A stretch of DNA of 64,000 nt from Garcia nutans (GCA_947685225.1 CANTUV010000024.1:52666001-52730000), one strand, 5' to 3'; counted from the stretch's first letter, positions 1-9,237 are shown. Translations and numbers: made by a program. Notes: a model not told the origin generated them from the sequence alone.

Positions 1-1033
1 CCAACCCAAAAGTGAGCATCATTTCTCCTATATATATATCATAGTAAGAAGAACAAAACATCTCTCTCTCACCTCCAAACCGTCGGCCTCCATAGGAAGA
101 ACACCAAAGGATTTCTAAATTTTGTCAAGTTTGATTCAAGTTCAAGGTGATTTTTAAGGTTTTAAAGCATGTAGATTTCAATTCCAGTATCAATTTTAAG
201 TATTTATATATCTATTGGAAGATTGGAAATTAGGGTTCTTATGGTGGATTTGGGAAAAATTTAAGTAGTGATGATATTGATTAATTAAATGGAAGAATCA
301 AGGTTTCTAAGGTTTAATAAGGTTGGATTAGGATTTAGTTTGAAAAGGAATGGAAGGGTAGTGCATGTTCTAAATTTCTAAGATTTATGTTTAAGGTTGT
401 GTTCTTGAAATTCTTGAAGGAAAAACAAAGATTAAGGAAGGAGAAGAAGGAAAAGCAAAGGGGAATTAAAAGAACAAGGTTTGGTACTTTACCTTTGAAG
501 AATTAATTTTCCTTTCATTTTCTTACCAAAACTTTATCTATGGAACTTTTGCTATGGATGCGTAAATGTATTGTTTGAGTTTGAATTCATTTGTTGAGTG
601 ATATTTTTAAACCCATGTGGTGATTGAGTTGTTAAATTCAATTAAAATCTATTATTTCCAAAGATTTTGGTAAAAGAGTTTATGGACTCTATTTAGCCCA
701 AATTGATTTAAACAATCAAGTTATTTTAAAAGGGAAGTGTTTAAGTCTTCATTACATTATTAGGGAAGCTTTGAAATGGGTTTAAAACAGAAAAATAAAC
801 AATTTTGCACCAAGTGCAAGTGTGGGCCGAATTGGTGCCTTTGGGACCCAATTCTGGAACTAATTTTGGGCAGCCAGTTGAGGCAGCAAACAATGAAAAT
901 TTTCAATGAAATTTTACATGCATTTATTCAACATATGAAACAAGTTTCCTGTAAAATTTCAGCCAAAAATAAGATTTACTTGGTCAAATGCATGACTGAA
1001 ACGGACTGAAATTTTGACGATAACCCAGATTTT

Positions 1034-1100
1034 ACTATTCATTTGGTCATGCCATTTTGCGTTGCCGATTTTACGTGCTGCGATACTATTCATTTGGTCA
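1034..1100 (+). repeat. 16-bp direct repeat inside the LTR
   Basis: ACTATTCATTTGGTCA occurs at 1034-1049 and again at 1085-1100, a 51-bp spacing. Both copies also occur in the 3' LTR near 8030-8095. The intervening segment is relatively GC-rich (TGCGTTGCCG, TACGTGCTGCG). The function is unknown. It could be a duplicated cis-element or a small ancestral duplication. Confidence 0.7.
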
Positions 1101-1402
1101 ATTTGTGACTCTTTGAGGAATCCTTTGAAATGTTTGATATGTTTATTGTTGATGTTAAATATGTGAAAAAGGGTAATGGTTTGACTAAAGAATGTGGTGC
1201 GCGGCGTAAATGGCAAAGCGCGACGGGAATTAAAATGATTTCTCGAGTTATTCTAAAATGAAGTTTGAGACTTAAATTGAATCATTTTAACCTTTGTGCT
1301 CTGCTGGGTAGTTGGGAGTGGTAGATAAGGGTATGGTGCACTATACTAACCTATGCAGTAATGGTTGATATTGTGATTGAATTGTTATGATCTAAACTCA
1401 AT

Positions 1403-1495
1403 GTTGAGGGCCATTGGTTATAACCAGGATGGTGAGGGCCATTTATGTGATATGATAATGGTGGTGAGGGCCACCTATGTTACAGTGGTGAGGGC
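1403..1495 (+). repeat. Four spaced copies of a GTGAGGGCCA motif in the LTR
   Basis: The motif (first copy TTGAGGGCCA) occurs four times, at about 1403-1412, 1432-1441, 1463-1472 and 1486-1495, spaced 22-31 bp apart. The corresponding cluster in the 3' LTR is at about 8394-8490, where the second copy has a C-to-T change. Clusters of short repeats in LTRs often act as enhancer or RNA-structure elements, but nothing here shows which. Confidence 0.65.
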
Positions 1496-2248
1496 CACTG
1501 CCTTATCGCTATGGTTCCCTATATTCCAGTAGAGCCAAAGTTCTGTTTTTCTAAACTACGTAATGCAAAATGAGTTTGAATTATGGTTTTTACATTTGTT
1601 GAAAGCATATTTACACTGAATGTACAATAACTTCCATTGGTTTAATGTTGGTTGATTTTTTATTCAATCATTTCCTTTTATTTCAAATGCTTTCATGTTT
1701 TACTTATATTTTCATCGGTAAAGTACCCACTGAGCGACATTGCTCAGTGAGTTAAGTTTTCCTTGACTCGTAGGTTTGGAGCAGTAGCTAACTTTTGGGG
1801 AAGCGACGACCAGACCCACAGCATCTCAGGGTAGATCTCCTAGTTTCCATTATGAGTTAATTAGTTGTGGCATGTATATGTATATATAAGATTGAGAATT
1901 ACTATGTTATATTGTACGTTAGTAGTATGTAATAAGAATAAATATCTACTTTATTTTGTACTAGAAGTGTGAATTCTTCTTGCAGGTTGTAGTTGAGGTT
2001 ATAAGGTGGATTCATTGGGAGTGTATTGAAACTGATTGTATTCGCATTGGTTTGTGTAAAAATGTTTTCAAAACTTAGAAAAACCAGTTTTGTTCACACT
2101 TGGGACCAAATTTCTAGGCGAACCTCTGGCAAAATTTCTGTAAAACCGGAACTAAAATTTGACTAAGTAAAATTGGTAGCAGCATTAGTTTAGTGTGGCA
2201 CCTCTACTCGGCTTAAACACGTAGGCCGGGAAGGGGTGTTACAATTTT

Positions 2249-2262
2249 TAGTATCAGAGCTC
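2249..2262 (+). other. Primer-binding site, initiator tRNA-Met type
   Basis: TAGTATCAGAGC begins a few bases after the LTR end at 2243. It differs by one base from TGGTATCAGAGC, the complement of the 3' end of plant initiator tRNA-Met that primes most plant Ty3/gypsy elements. Bases after 2260 (TCCGG) match the expected CAGG less well. The position just inside the 5' LTR fixes the LTR boundary. Confidence 0.85.
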
Positions 2263-2295
2263 CGGTTTAGTCGGTTCTGGGTAGTTAGTTGAACT

Positions 2296-2323
2296 AAACC
2301 CTAAATGTATAACACATAGGGTT
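2296..2323 (+). promoter_or_regulatory. Telobox-like inverted repeat in the leader
   Basis: AAACCCTAA at 2296-2304 matches the plant telobox. Its arm AACCCTA (2297-2303) is complementary to TAGGGTT (2317-2323), giving a possible 7-bp stem with a 13-base loop. It is followed by a further GGTTAGGGG. A hairpin here, about 50 bases past the primer site, could affect reverse transcription or translation. A chance telomere-like motif is equally possible. Confidence 0.35.
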
Positions 2324-2403
2324 AGGTTAGGGGTTCTAATTATGTAACTATACATGTGAGTAGTATTGTTAGTTATGTTATTCTAATTATAACAAGAGTA
2401 ATT

Positions 2404-2793
2404 ATGGGTGATCAAAACAATGAGATGAGGGAGCTGAGGATGGAAGTAGAGAGGTTAAAGCAGATAGTGCAGGAGCAAGATGATACCCTAAAAATTTTGG
2501 CAGATCGAAGTATACAGGATCGTGAAGACCTGATATCAAAAGATGAGATGATCACCTCCTTGATAAGAGACGTGCAGATGTTAAAGGAGGACATGCTTAG
2601 TCATAGAGTGGAGTTTGATAGTGCCTGTAGGAGCCTCGGGGTAGCACATAGAGAGATCCGTGCTTTGGAGGAGAGGGTCCAGGAGCTAGGCCAGTACTTA
2701 CCTGCTGAAGCATCGTATGACCCAGAGTTTGACCCTGAGATAGAAGAGTATTTGTCTGACAGTGCCACCTCACCTAGGGCACCTACTCACTGA
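2404..2793 (+). CDS. Small coiled-coil ORF upstream of gag, unknown function
   Basis: An intact 129-residue ORF from ATG 2404 to TGA 2791-2793 (145 residues if ATG 2356 is used). It begins MGDQNNEMRELRMEVERLKQ. Residues of about 5-105 are highly charged with leucine, isoleucine, valine and methionine at heptad-like spacing, typical of a long coiled coil. The C-terminal 25 residues are acidic and proline-containing (YDPEFDPEIEEYLSD). I recognise no gag, zinc-knuckle or enzyme motif. It is separated from gag by about 300 bp of non-coding sequence and is the only undamaged ORF in the element. Some plant Ty3/gypsy elements (Ogre/Tat group) carry an extra ORF before gag; one in a chromovirus would be less usual. 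It could instead be an upstream exon of gag. Coding status is inferred from length and composition. Confidence 0.6.
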   Translation: MGDQNNEMRELRMEVERLKQIVQEQDDTLKILADRSIQDREDLISKDEMITSLIRDVQMLKEDMLSHRVEFDSACRSLGVAHREIRALEERVQELGQYLPAEASYDPEFDPEIEEYLSDSATSPRAPTH

Positions 2794-3099
2794 GCTTTGA
2801 GATGTGTTGCTTTTTGGAGGTTCTTTTGGTTATGTACATATGTGACATCGGGGTATCGTGTAAATATTGTATGGTAGGATGACATGATGATATAGTAGTA
2901 AGGAGTCCTAAATTTTGGAATGTACATAAGGGCTTCCTAGTAATGTAAATAATTTTGCTTGGAAATAAATAAATTTTGTGTTGTATATGTGTTATTTAAG
3001 AGTTTTATCTTTATATACATGCCACCTAGGGTAATATGATGTTGTTGGGCTGGGTCGTTACTGATGATGGGATTGTATACGTTTTGCTCTATTCTTTAG
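2794..3099 (+). other. Non-coding gap before gag, with poly(A)-like signals and a splice-acceptor-like end
   Basis: No ORF is visible. Two overlapping AATAAA hexamers lie at 2964-2973. The last bases before the gag ATG (about 3082-3099) form a pyrimidine-rich run ending in TTCTTTAG, which resembles a plant 3' splice site. The gap could be an intron, the 3' untranslated part of a separate transcript, or plain spacer. Confidence 0.45.
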
Positions 3100-4314
3100 A
3101 TGTCGCGAGTAGCATAGCATGATATAGAGGAGGAGGTCGAGTCTCAGGCCTCCCAGACTATAGAAACGCATGTATCAGATATACCTGCATCTGAGCAACC
3201 ACCAGCTGATGCTCCTATCCCCAACGAAATGTTGCAACAAATGGCTGTCGTATTACGGTAGATAGCCGGTGTTGCCCCGACACCACCACCAGTGCCACCA
3301 CCCATACCAGTACCTGCTGTAGGAAGGGAAAGGAAACCCCCGATCGAAAAGATAAGAAAGTATGGGGCGAAGGAGTTTAGGGCCCGAAGGGACGATGATT
3401 CTTCTATAGCCGAATATTGGCTGGAAGGAACAATACGAGCCTTAGATCAATTACAATGTACGCCAAAAGAGCGAGTGGTATGTGCTACTTCCTTATTAGT
3501 GGAAGAAGATATATATGGTGGGACACAGTTCATCAATGAGTTCCACCGGAACAGAGGACATGGGATTGCTTTGTAGATGAGTTCAAGAGGAAGTTTATAT
3601 CAGAGGCATATCTAGATGCCGAGAAAAAGGAGTTTCTACACTTAAAGCAAGGTCGATTGGCCATTGCCGAATACGAGAGGAAATTTTCCAGGCTGAGTAG
3701 GTATGCCAAGAAGACAATTGAAGACGAACATGATAGGTGTAAAAAATTCCAGGATGGTTTGAATAATGAGATTAGGATGCAGCTAATTGCTGCTAATATC
3801 AAGGAATTTTCTGAGTTGATCATTAGGGCTCTGGAAGTAGAGCAATGTCAGTCTGATGAGCAGAATAGAAGACAGAAGATGAAACAGAAGAGAGGTACCC
3901 AAAACTATTCGGGAAACTACCAATCATCAAGGAAGCGATTCCGAGGCAGTGGTTCCATGGGAGGCGGTCAACGCCGGGGTTACAGTCAGGGATCGAATTG
4001 CAATGGCCTAAGTCGCTAGTACCGGATGATCCGGAAGAGGGCAACGAAGAGGATTTAACCAAAGCGGAGGTAACTTTTCTACCGGTTTGAGAGGTAATGA
4101 AGGCAAAAATACTAATCCACGCTGTGATCAATGCGAACGCCGCCACATGGGAGAATGTTGGGGTCGAACATTTGCATGCTACATATGTGGATCTCTAGAT
4201 CACCTTATGCGAGAGTGTCCCTAGCGAATGCAGAATCTACCTAGGGAGACTTAGGGATCGCAAGCGGCAGCAGGGCAAAGCCGAGGCAGAGGTAGGGGCC
4301 GAAATTCGTCACGT
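3100..4314 (+). pseudogene. gag: gag polyprotein remnant (capsid and two zinc knuckles)
   Basis: Gag is the structural protein that packages element RNA. ATG at 3100 opens a proline-rich N-terminus. A capsid-type segment follows in two frames: frame 1 to about 3515, then frame 3 from about 3520 to 4016, with typical retrotransposon-gag features such as AEYERKFSRLSRYA and an Arg/Gly-rich tail. Two zinc knuckles at about 4123-4218 (frame 1) are CX2CX3HX3C (CDQCERRHMGEC) and CX2CX4HX4C (CYICGSLDHLMREC), for RNA binding. Breaks: stops at 3115, 3259, 3537, 4017, 4027, 4222 and 4252, and frameshifts near 3515 and between about 4010 and 4030. No functional Gag can be made from this copy. Confidence 0.88.
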
Positions 4315-4880
4315 GTGCAGTATGAGACGGTGAATCGACCAGAAGTGAGAGCTCCTGCTAGAATGTATGCCATGAGGAGGCGAGAAGATGAAGAAGTGCA
4401 AGATGTGATTGCAGGTCAGTTGTCTATGTTTGGAGTTCCGCTTTATGTTTTAATAGATCTGGGTTCTTCACACTCAATATATGCACGAAAAATGAAAAAC
4501 TTGGGAACCTAAAGGTAGAACTAGAGGAAGAGGGAATATTAGTTACTAGCCCATTAGGGAGTGAGGTGATTATTAGGAAGGTAGTGAAAGATTGCCCCGT
4601 GGAGATACATGAACGTATCTTTTGGGGAGACTTATTTGAAATACCATTTCAAGAATTCGACGCTATCCTTGGAATGGATTGGTTGGCCAAACACGATGCA
4701 CTGGTTGACTATAAATGGAAGAGAGTTACTCTGCATACGTCAGACGGTGACGAAGTGACCTTAGTAGGAAAGAGGAAGGACTATCTAACTAACATCATTT
4801 TCGCTATGACAGCTAAGAGGTTGGTGCAAAAAGGCTGCGAGGCATACCTGATATGCGCGTTAGAAGCTAAAGAAGAGGCA
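4315..4880 (+). pseudogene. Retroviral-type aspartic protease remnant
   Basis: The protease would cleave the Gag-Pol polyprotein. The first part is in frame 1, where [12 protein letters not shown] (about 4447-4482) holds the active-site region. The usual Asp-Ser/Thr-Gly triad is Asp-Leu-Gly here (4456-4464), so the active site looks damaged. A frameshift between about 4475 and 4500 moves the remainder into frame 3, including the conserved second half [15 protein letters not shown] (about 4656-4700). A stop ends frame 1 at 4510-4512. The region grades into the protease-reverse transcriptase linker. Confidence 0.8.
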
Positions 4881-5413
4881 CCGAAGTTACAAGATATACC
4901 TACTATTTGCAATTTCCCTGACGTATTTCCTAACGATTTACCCGGATTACCACCTAAACGAGAGGTGGAATTCACCATAGATGTGTACCCGGGAACTGCA
5001 TTGGTATCTATCGCACCTTACCGAATGGCGCCATCGGAGCTAAAAGAACTAAAGATACAGCTACATGAACTTTTAGACAAGGGGTTCATTAGGCCAAGCT
5101 TGTCACCATGGGGAGCGCTAGTATTGTTCGTAAAAAAGAAAGACGGATCCCTAAGGTTGTGTGCGGATTACCGTCAACTCAATAAGCTGACCATCAAGAA
5201 CAAGCATCCTCTACCTCGTATAGATGATTTGTTTGATCAACTCAAAGGAGCTGGAGTCTTTTCAAAAATCGATCTACGATCAGATTATCATCAATTGGGG
5301 ATCAAAGACGAAGACATACCAAAAACTACATTGAGAACTCACTATGGACATTATGAATCCATTGTTATGCCTTTCATATTAACGAACGCACCTACAGTAT
5401 TCATGGATCTGAT
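4881..5413 (+). pseudogene. Reverse transcriptase remnant, first half only
   Basis: Reverse transcriptase copies element RNA into DNA. This is continuous with the frame-3 ORF 4566-5432. Visible family motifs are the entry segment [18 protein letters not shown], the fingers [20 protein letters not shown] (about 5125-5184) and motif [14 protein letters not shown] with its catalytic Asp at 5271-5273. Normally the residue after RS is Gly; here it is Asp. The segment [17 protein letters not shown] is a slightly altered form of a conserved block. The protein stops at a deletion junction just after FMDLM. The YxDD catalytic motif, thumb and RNase H are all absent, so it cannot be active. Confidence 0.9.
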
Positions 5414-5417
5414 GGAC
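5408..5417 (+). other. Internal deletion junction, reverse transcriptase to integrase
   Basis: Reverse transcriptase sequence ends at about 5410-5416 and continues without a gap into the integrase motif DGQSERVIQ (frame 2, from 5411), changing frame. In complete chromoviruses these two points are separated by the rest of reverse transcriptase, RNase H and the integrase zinc finger and catalytic core. The shared GATG at 5411-5414 could belong to either side, as expected for a microhomology-mediated deletion. Confidence 0.8.
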
Positions 5418-6193
5418 AGTCGGAAAGAGTGATTCAAGTTTTGGAAGATATGCTGAGGGCGTGCGTTTTAGAATTTAAAGGCAACTGGGACAAACACCTG
5501 AGCTTAATAAAATTCGCGTACAACAACAACTATTAATCCAGCATACAAATGGCTCCTTACGAAGTACCGTACGGTCGAAAATGCAAAACTCTAGTGTGCT
5601 GGACAAAATTGAGCGAGGAAAAGATGTTGGGGCCAGACATAGTTAAGGAAATTGAGGAAAAGGTAGAGATCATTCGAGACCTATTAAAAGTAGCGGCGGA
5701 CAGGAAAAAATCATACTCGGACCTAAAGAGGAAAGACATACAGTTCGAGGTCGGCGGCAGAGTATTCCTCAAAGTCTCTCCTTGGAAGAAGGTGTTACGA
5801 TTTAAACAGAAAGGCAAGCTAAGCCCTAGATTCATCGGACCATATGAGATCATCAAACGGGCAGGTCCGGTAGCTTACCAATTGGCGTTACCACCCGAAT
5901 TAAGTAAAATACATAATTTTTTCCACGTTTCAATGCTAAGGAGGTATCGTTCAGATCCAACCCACGTCATACAAGCTCAAGATATCGAGATTCAGCCCGA
6001 CCTGACGTACGAGGAAGAGCCGGTAGAAATCCTAGCACGGGAAATCAAAGAGTTACGGAATAAGAAGATTCCATTGGTCAAAGTGCTTTGGAGGAATCAC
6101 AAAGTACAAGAAGCTACATGGGAACGCAAAGAAACTATGAAGAAGCAGTACCCATATTTGTTTCCACCTGATAGGCTTCGGGACGAAGCCTAA
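5411..6193 (+). pseudogene. Integrase C-terminal remnant with GPY/F module and chromodomain
   Basis: Integrase inserts the DNA copy; the chromodomain is thought to steer it to particular chromatin. Frame 2 starts with DGQSERVIQ, the end of the catalytic core, and runs through AYNNNY to a stop at 5534-5536. It then continues open from the Met codon at 5549 to the TGA-free end at 6191-6193. In the 214-residue part, residues 91-112 are the GPY/F module (LSPRFIGPYEIIKRAG), residues 124-133 are FFHVSMLRRY, and residues of about 157-205 (6017-6163) are the chromodomain, with VKVLWRNH and EATWE. The HHCC finger and the first two DDE residues are deleted. The chromodomain assigns the element to the chromoviruses. 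Confidence 0.9.
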
Positions 6194-6199
6194 ATTAAC

Positions 6200-6210
6200 G
6201 AGGGAGGAAC
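6200..6210 (+). other. Polypurine tract
   Basis: GAGGGAGGAAC lies directly before the 3' LTR start (TGTCACATCC at 6211) and 7 bp after the integrase stop. It is the expected site for priming plus-strand DNA synthesis. The short purine run and its placement support the 6211 boundary. Confidence 0.8.
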
Positions 6211-9200
6211 TGTCACATCCGCCCATTGCATTTATGTCTAGCAGTTATGTGCACTGCAAGAGAAAGGATCTGGAGGGGTCATCTCTGATGGCGATTCCTA
6301 GAGAAGGTCGCAGGACCAAAGGGACTTAATTGCAAAAATGCAAAGTTTTGGGGAGGTAACTGTAATTTCCAAAAGTTGTACTGGAGGTTCTTAATAGTGC
6401 ACATACCAGATTCCAAAAATGGAGAGTAGAGAAAAATCGGGTCGCAACGACATGTAACGGTTTTTCCAGGAAATGCCCCATTAGAGAGAAACAAAGACAT
6501 GTAGACTAGGGGCATTTTAGTCATTTTAATTAAAATTTATACATGAATCTAAAATAGGAAATAAACACATGAGTGAGTAGAAAATGTCGAGGGGTTGAAT
6601 ATGAAGCGATCGTCAGAAGAAACGGAGTCCGGGCAAAACCCTAGCAAAGAAAGGACTTAAAGGGAATTTTGTAAAAAGTCGAGGGCTTATTGGTAATTTT
6701 TCAAAATGACTTGGAAACCTAAAATAGACCTTAAAAATAGAAAGTAGAGGTCGAGAGGATCAAAACCATATGTAGTTTGCCTCGTGAAATTGTACGGTTT
6801 AAAAGTAAAAATCGATTAATGGGTGACATGGAACAAATTGGGGTATCAAATGGGAGGAGGGACAAGTTGGAGGACTTAATTGGAAAGAAAAATATAAAAA
6901 TCTTGTGATGGCCAATCATAATTAGCCATTTAGCCTTTATAAAAAGAAGAAAAGAAAAAGAGGTGGACAAATGACCCTAAGGCATTTATCCAACCCAAAA
7001 GTGAGCATCATTTCTCCTATACATATATCATAGTAAGAAGAACAAAACCTCTCTCTCTCACCTCCAAACCGTCGGCCTCCATAGGAAGAACACCAAAGGA
7101 TTTCTAAATTTTGTCAAGTTTGATTCAAGTTCAAGGTGAGTTTTAAGGTTTTAAAGCATGTAGATTTCAATTCCAGTATCAATTTTAAGTATTTATATAT
7201 CTATTGGAAGATTGGAAATTAGGGTTCTTATGGTGGATTTGGGAAAAATTTAAGTAGTGATGATATTGATTAATTAAATGGAAGAATCAAGGTTTCTAAG
7301 GTTTAATAAGGTTGGATTAGGATTTAGTTTGAAAAGAAATGGAAGGGTAGTGCATGTTATAAATTTCTAAGGTTTATGTTTAAGGTTGTGTTCTTGAAAT
7401 TTTTGAAGGAAAAACAAAGATTAAGGAAGGAGAAGAAGGAAAAGCAAAGGGGAATTAAAAGAACAAGGTTTGGTACTTTACCTTTGAAGAATTAATTTTC
7501 CTTTCATTTTCTTACCAAAACTTTATCTATGGAACTTTTGCTATGGATGCGTAAATGTATTGTTTGAGTTTGAATTCATTTGCTGAGTGATATTTTTAAA
7601 CACATGTGGTGATTGAGTTGTTAAATTCAATTGAAATCTATTATTTCCAAAGATTTTGGTAAAAGAGTTTATGGACTCTATTTAGTCCAAATTGATTTAA
7701 ACAATCAAGTTATTTTAAAAGGGAAGTGTTTAAGTCTTCATTACATTATTAGGGAAGCTTTGAAATGGGTTTAAAAAAGAAAAATAAACAATTTTGCACC
7801 AAGTGCAAGTGTGGGCCGAATTGGTGCCTTTGGGACCCAATTCTGGAACTAATTTTGGGCAGCCAGTTGAGGCAGCAAATGATGGAATTTTTCAACGAAA
7901 TTTTACATTCATTTAGTCAACATATGAAACAAGTTTCCTGTAAAATTTCAGCCAAAAATAATATCATTTACTTGGTCAAATGCATGACTGAAATGGACTG
8001 AAATTTTGACGAAAACCCAGATTTTACTATTCATTTGGTCATGCCATTTTGCGTTGCCGATTTTACGTGCTGCGATACTATTCATTTGGTCAATTTGTGA
8101 CTCTTTGAGGAATGCTTTGAAATGTTTGATATGTTTATTGTTGATGTTAAATATGTGAAAAAGGGTAATGGTTTGACTAAAGAATGTGGTGCGCGTCGTA
8201 AATGGCAAAGCGCGACGGGAATTAAAATGATTTCTCAAGTTATTCTAAAATGAAGTTTGAGACTTAAATTGAATCATTTTAACCTTTGTCCTCTGCTGGG
8301 TAGTTGGGAGTGGTAGATAAGGGTATGGTGCACTATACTAACCTATGCAGTACTGCTTGATATTGTGATTGAATTGTTATGATCTGAACTCAATGGTGAG
8401 GGCCATTGGTTATAACCAGGATGGTGAGGGCTATTCCTGTGATATGATAATGGTGGTGAGGGCCACCTATGTTACAGTGGTGAGGGCCACTGCCTTATCA
8501 CTATGGTTCCCTATATTCCAGTAGAGCCAAAGTTCTATTTTTCTGAACTACGTAATGCAAAATGAGTTTGAATTATGGTTTTTACATTTGTTGAAAGCAT
8601 ATTTACACTGAATGTACAATAACTTCCATTGGTTTAATGTTGGTTGATTTTTGATTCAATTATTTCCTTTTATTTCAAATGCTTTCATGTTTTACTTATA
8701 TTTTCATCGGTAAAGTACCCACTGAGCGACATTGCTCAGCGAGTTAAGTTTTCCTTGACTCGTAGGTTCGGAGCAGTAGCTAACTTTTGGGGAAGCGACG
8801 ACCAGACCCATAGCATCTCAGGGTAGATCTCCTAGTTTCCATTATGAGTTAATTAGTTGTGGCATGTATATGTATATATAAGATTGAGAATTACTATGTT
8901 ATATTGTACGTTAGTCGTATGTAATAAGATTAAATCTCTACTTTATTTTGTACTAGAAGTGTGAATTCTTCTTGCAGGTTGTAGTTGAGGTTATAAGGTG
9001 GATTCATTGGGAGTGTATTGAAACTAATTGTATTCGCATTTTTTTTTGTGTAAAAATGTTTTCAAAACTCAGAAAAACCAGTTTTGTCGACACTTGGGAC
9101 AAAATTTCTAGGCGAACCTCTGGCAAAATTTCTGTAAAACCGGAACTAAAATTTGACTAAGTAAAATTAGTAGCAATATTAGGTTAGTGTGGCCCCTCTA

Positions 9201-9237
9201 CTCGGCTTACACACGTAGGCCGAGAAGGGGTGCTACA
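6211..9237 (+). repeat. 3' LTR, complete
   Basis: A 3,027-bp LTR starting TGTCACATCC and ending GGGGTGCTACA, with TG...CA ends and imperfect terminal inverted repeats. Bases 6990-9237 match the visible 5' LTR at about 97%. Bases 6211-6989 are seen only here and contain the U3 promoter. The ORFs within it have no recognisable product. The right end joins satellite DNA directly. Confidence 0.93.
6912..6944 (+). promoter_or_regulatory. Putative U3 promoter: CCAAT box and TATA box
   Basis: CCAAT at 6912-6916 is followed 22 bp later by TATAAAA at 6938-6944 in a clear TTTATAAAAAG context. Transcription would be expected to start about 25-35 bp downstream, near 6970. The identical element in the 5' LTR would drive the retrotransposon but lies just left of the window. 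From this 3' copy, transcription could read out into the satellite. The assignment is from motifs only. Confidence 0.6.

Larger units (their letters stand above)
1..2243 (+). repeat. 5' LTR, truncated by the window (mostly R-U5)
   Basis: This stretch aligns base for base with 6990-9237. By hand I count about 59 substitutions and two small indels: 3 bp near 972 and 2 bp near 2051. It ends in GGGGTGTTACA at 2243, immediately before the primer-binding site. The missing first 779 bp would hold the promoter. In the 3' LTR the TATA box lies about 50 bp upstream of the position matching base 1, so the visible part is probably almost entirely transcribed sequence. It holds no credible gene. The short ORFs inside it occur in both LTRs and resemble nothing I recognise. 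Confidence 0.93.
2244..2403 (+). other. Untranslated leader between 5' LTR and first ORF
   Basis: About 160 bp containing the primer-binding site, a telomere-like inverted repeat (2296-2323) and no coding signal. An in-frame ATG at 2356 would add 16 mostly hydrophobic residues to the next ORF. I prefer the ATG at 2404 because the coiled-coil protein begins naturally there. The choice is not proven. Confidence 0.6.
1..9237 (+). mobile_element. Ty3/gypsy chromovirus LTR retrotransposon, Tekay/Del-like, defective; 5' end cut by window
   Basis: The order LTR, tRNA primer site, coiled-coil ORF, gag, protease, reverse transcriptase, integrase C-terminus with chromodomain, polypurine tract, LTR is seen directly. 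Integrase lying after reverse transcriptase places it in Ty3/gypsy. The C-terminal chromodomain and LTRs of about 3 kb fit the Tekay/Del chromoviruses. The visible internal region (2244-6210) is about 3.97 kb, shorter than a complete member, because the second half of reverse transcriptase, RNase H and most of integrase are deleted. There are also at least three frameshifts and up to eight in-frame stops. About 780 bp of the 5' LTR lie outside the window: base 1 aligns to 6990 in the 3' LTR. The right end abuts satellite DNA. Family assignment is confident; the lineage rests on remembered motif patterns, not a search. Confidence 0.93.

Noticed and set aside
776..1009. ORF in the 5' LTR with a near copy at 7765-8001
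   Set aside because: Both copies are LTR sequence, differ by substitutions and an indel without sign of coding constraint, and resemble no known protein.
2296..2335. Interstitial telomere repeat
   Set aside because: There is only one telobox-like motif and one inverted partner, not a tandem run.
4010..4030. Programmed frameshift between gag segments
   Set aside because: The frame change sits among several stops and other frameshifts and no slippery sequence is evident; simple decay explains it.
2412..5856. Antisense ORFs opposite the coiled-coil ORF, gag, protease and integrase regions
   Set aside because: They mirror recognised sense coding segments and have no motifs of their own.
6279..6970. 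Minus-strand ORFs in the 3' LTR U3 (6279-6524, 6731-6970)
   Set aside because: No recognisable product, low-complexity composition, and they overlap the predicted promoter.
8644..9160. Two short ORFs in the 3' LTR (8644-8826, 8972-9160)
   Set aside because: The corresponding 5' LTR sequence is not preserved as ORFs; non-coding U5.
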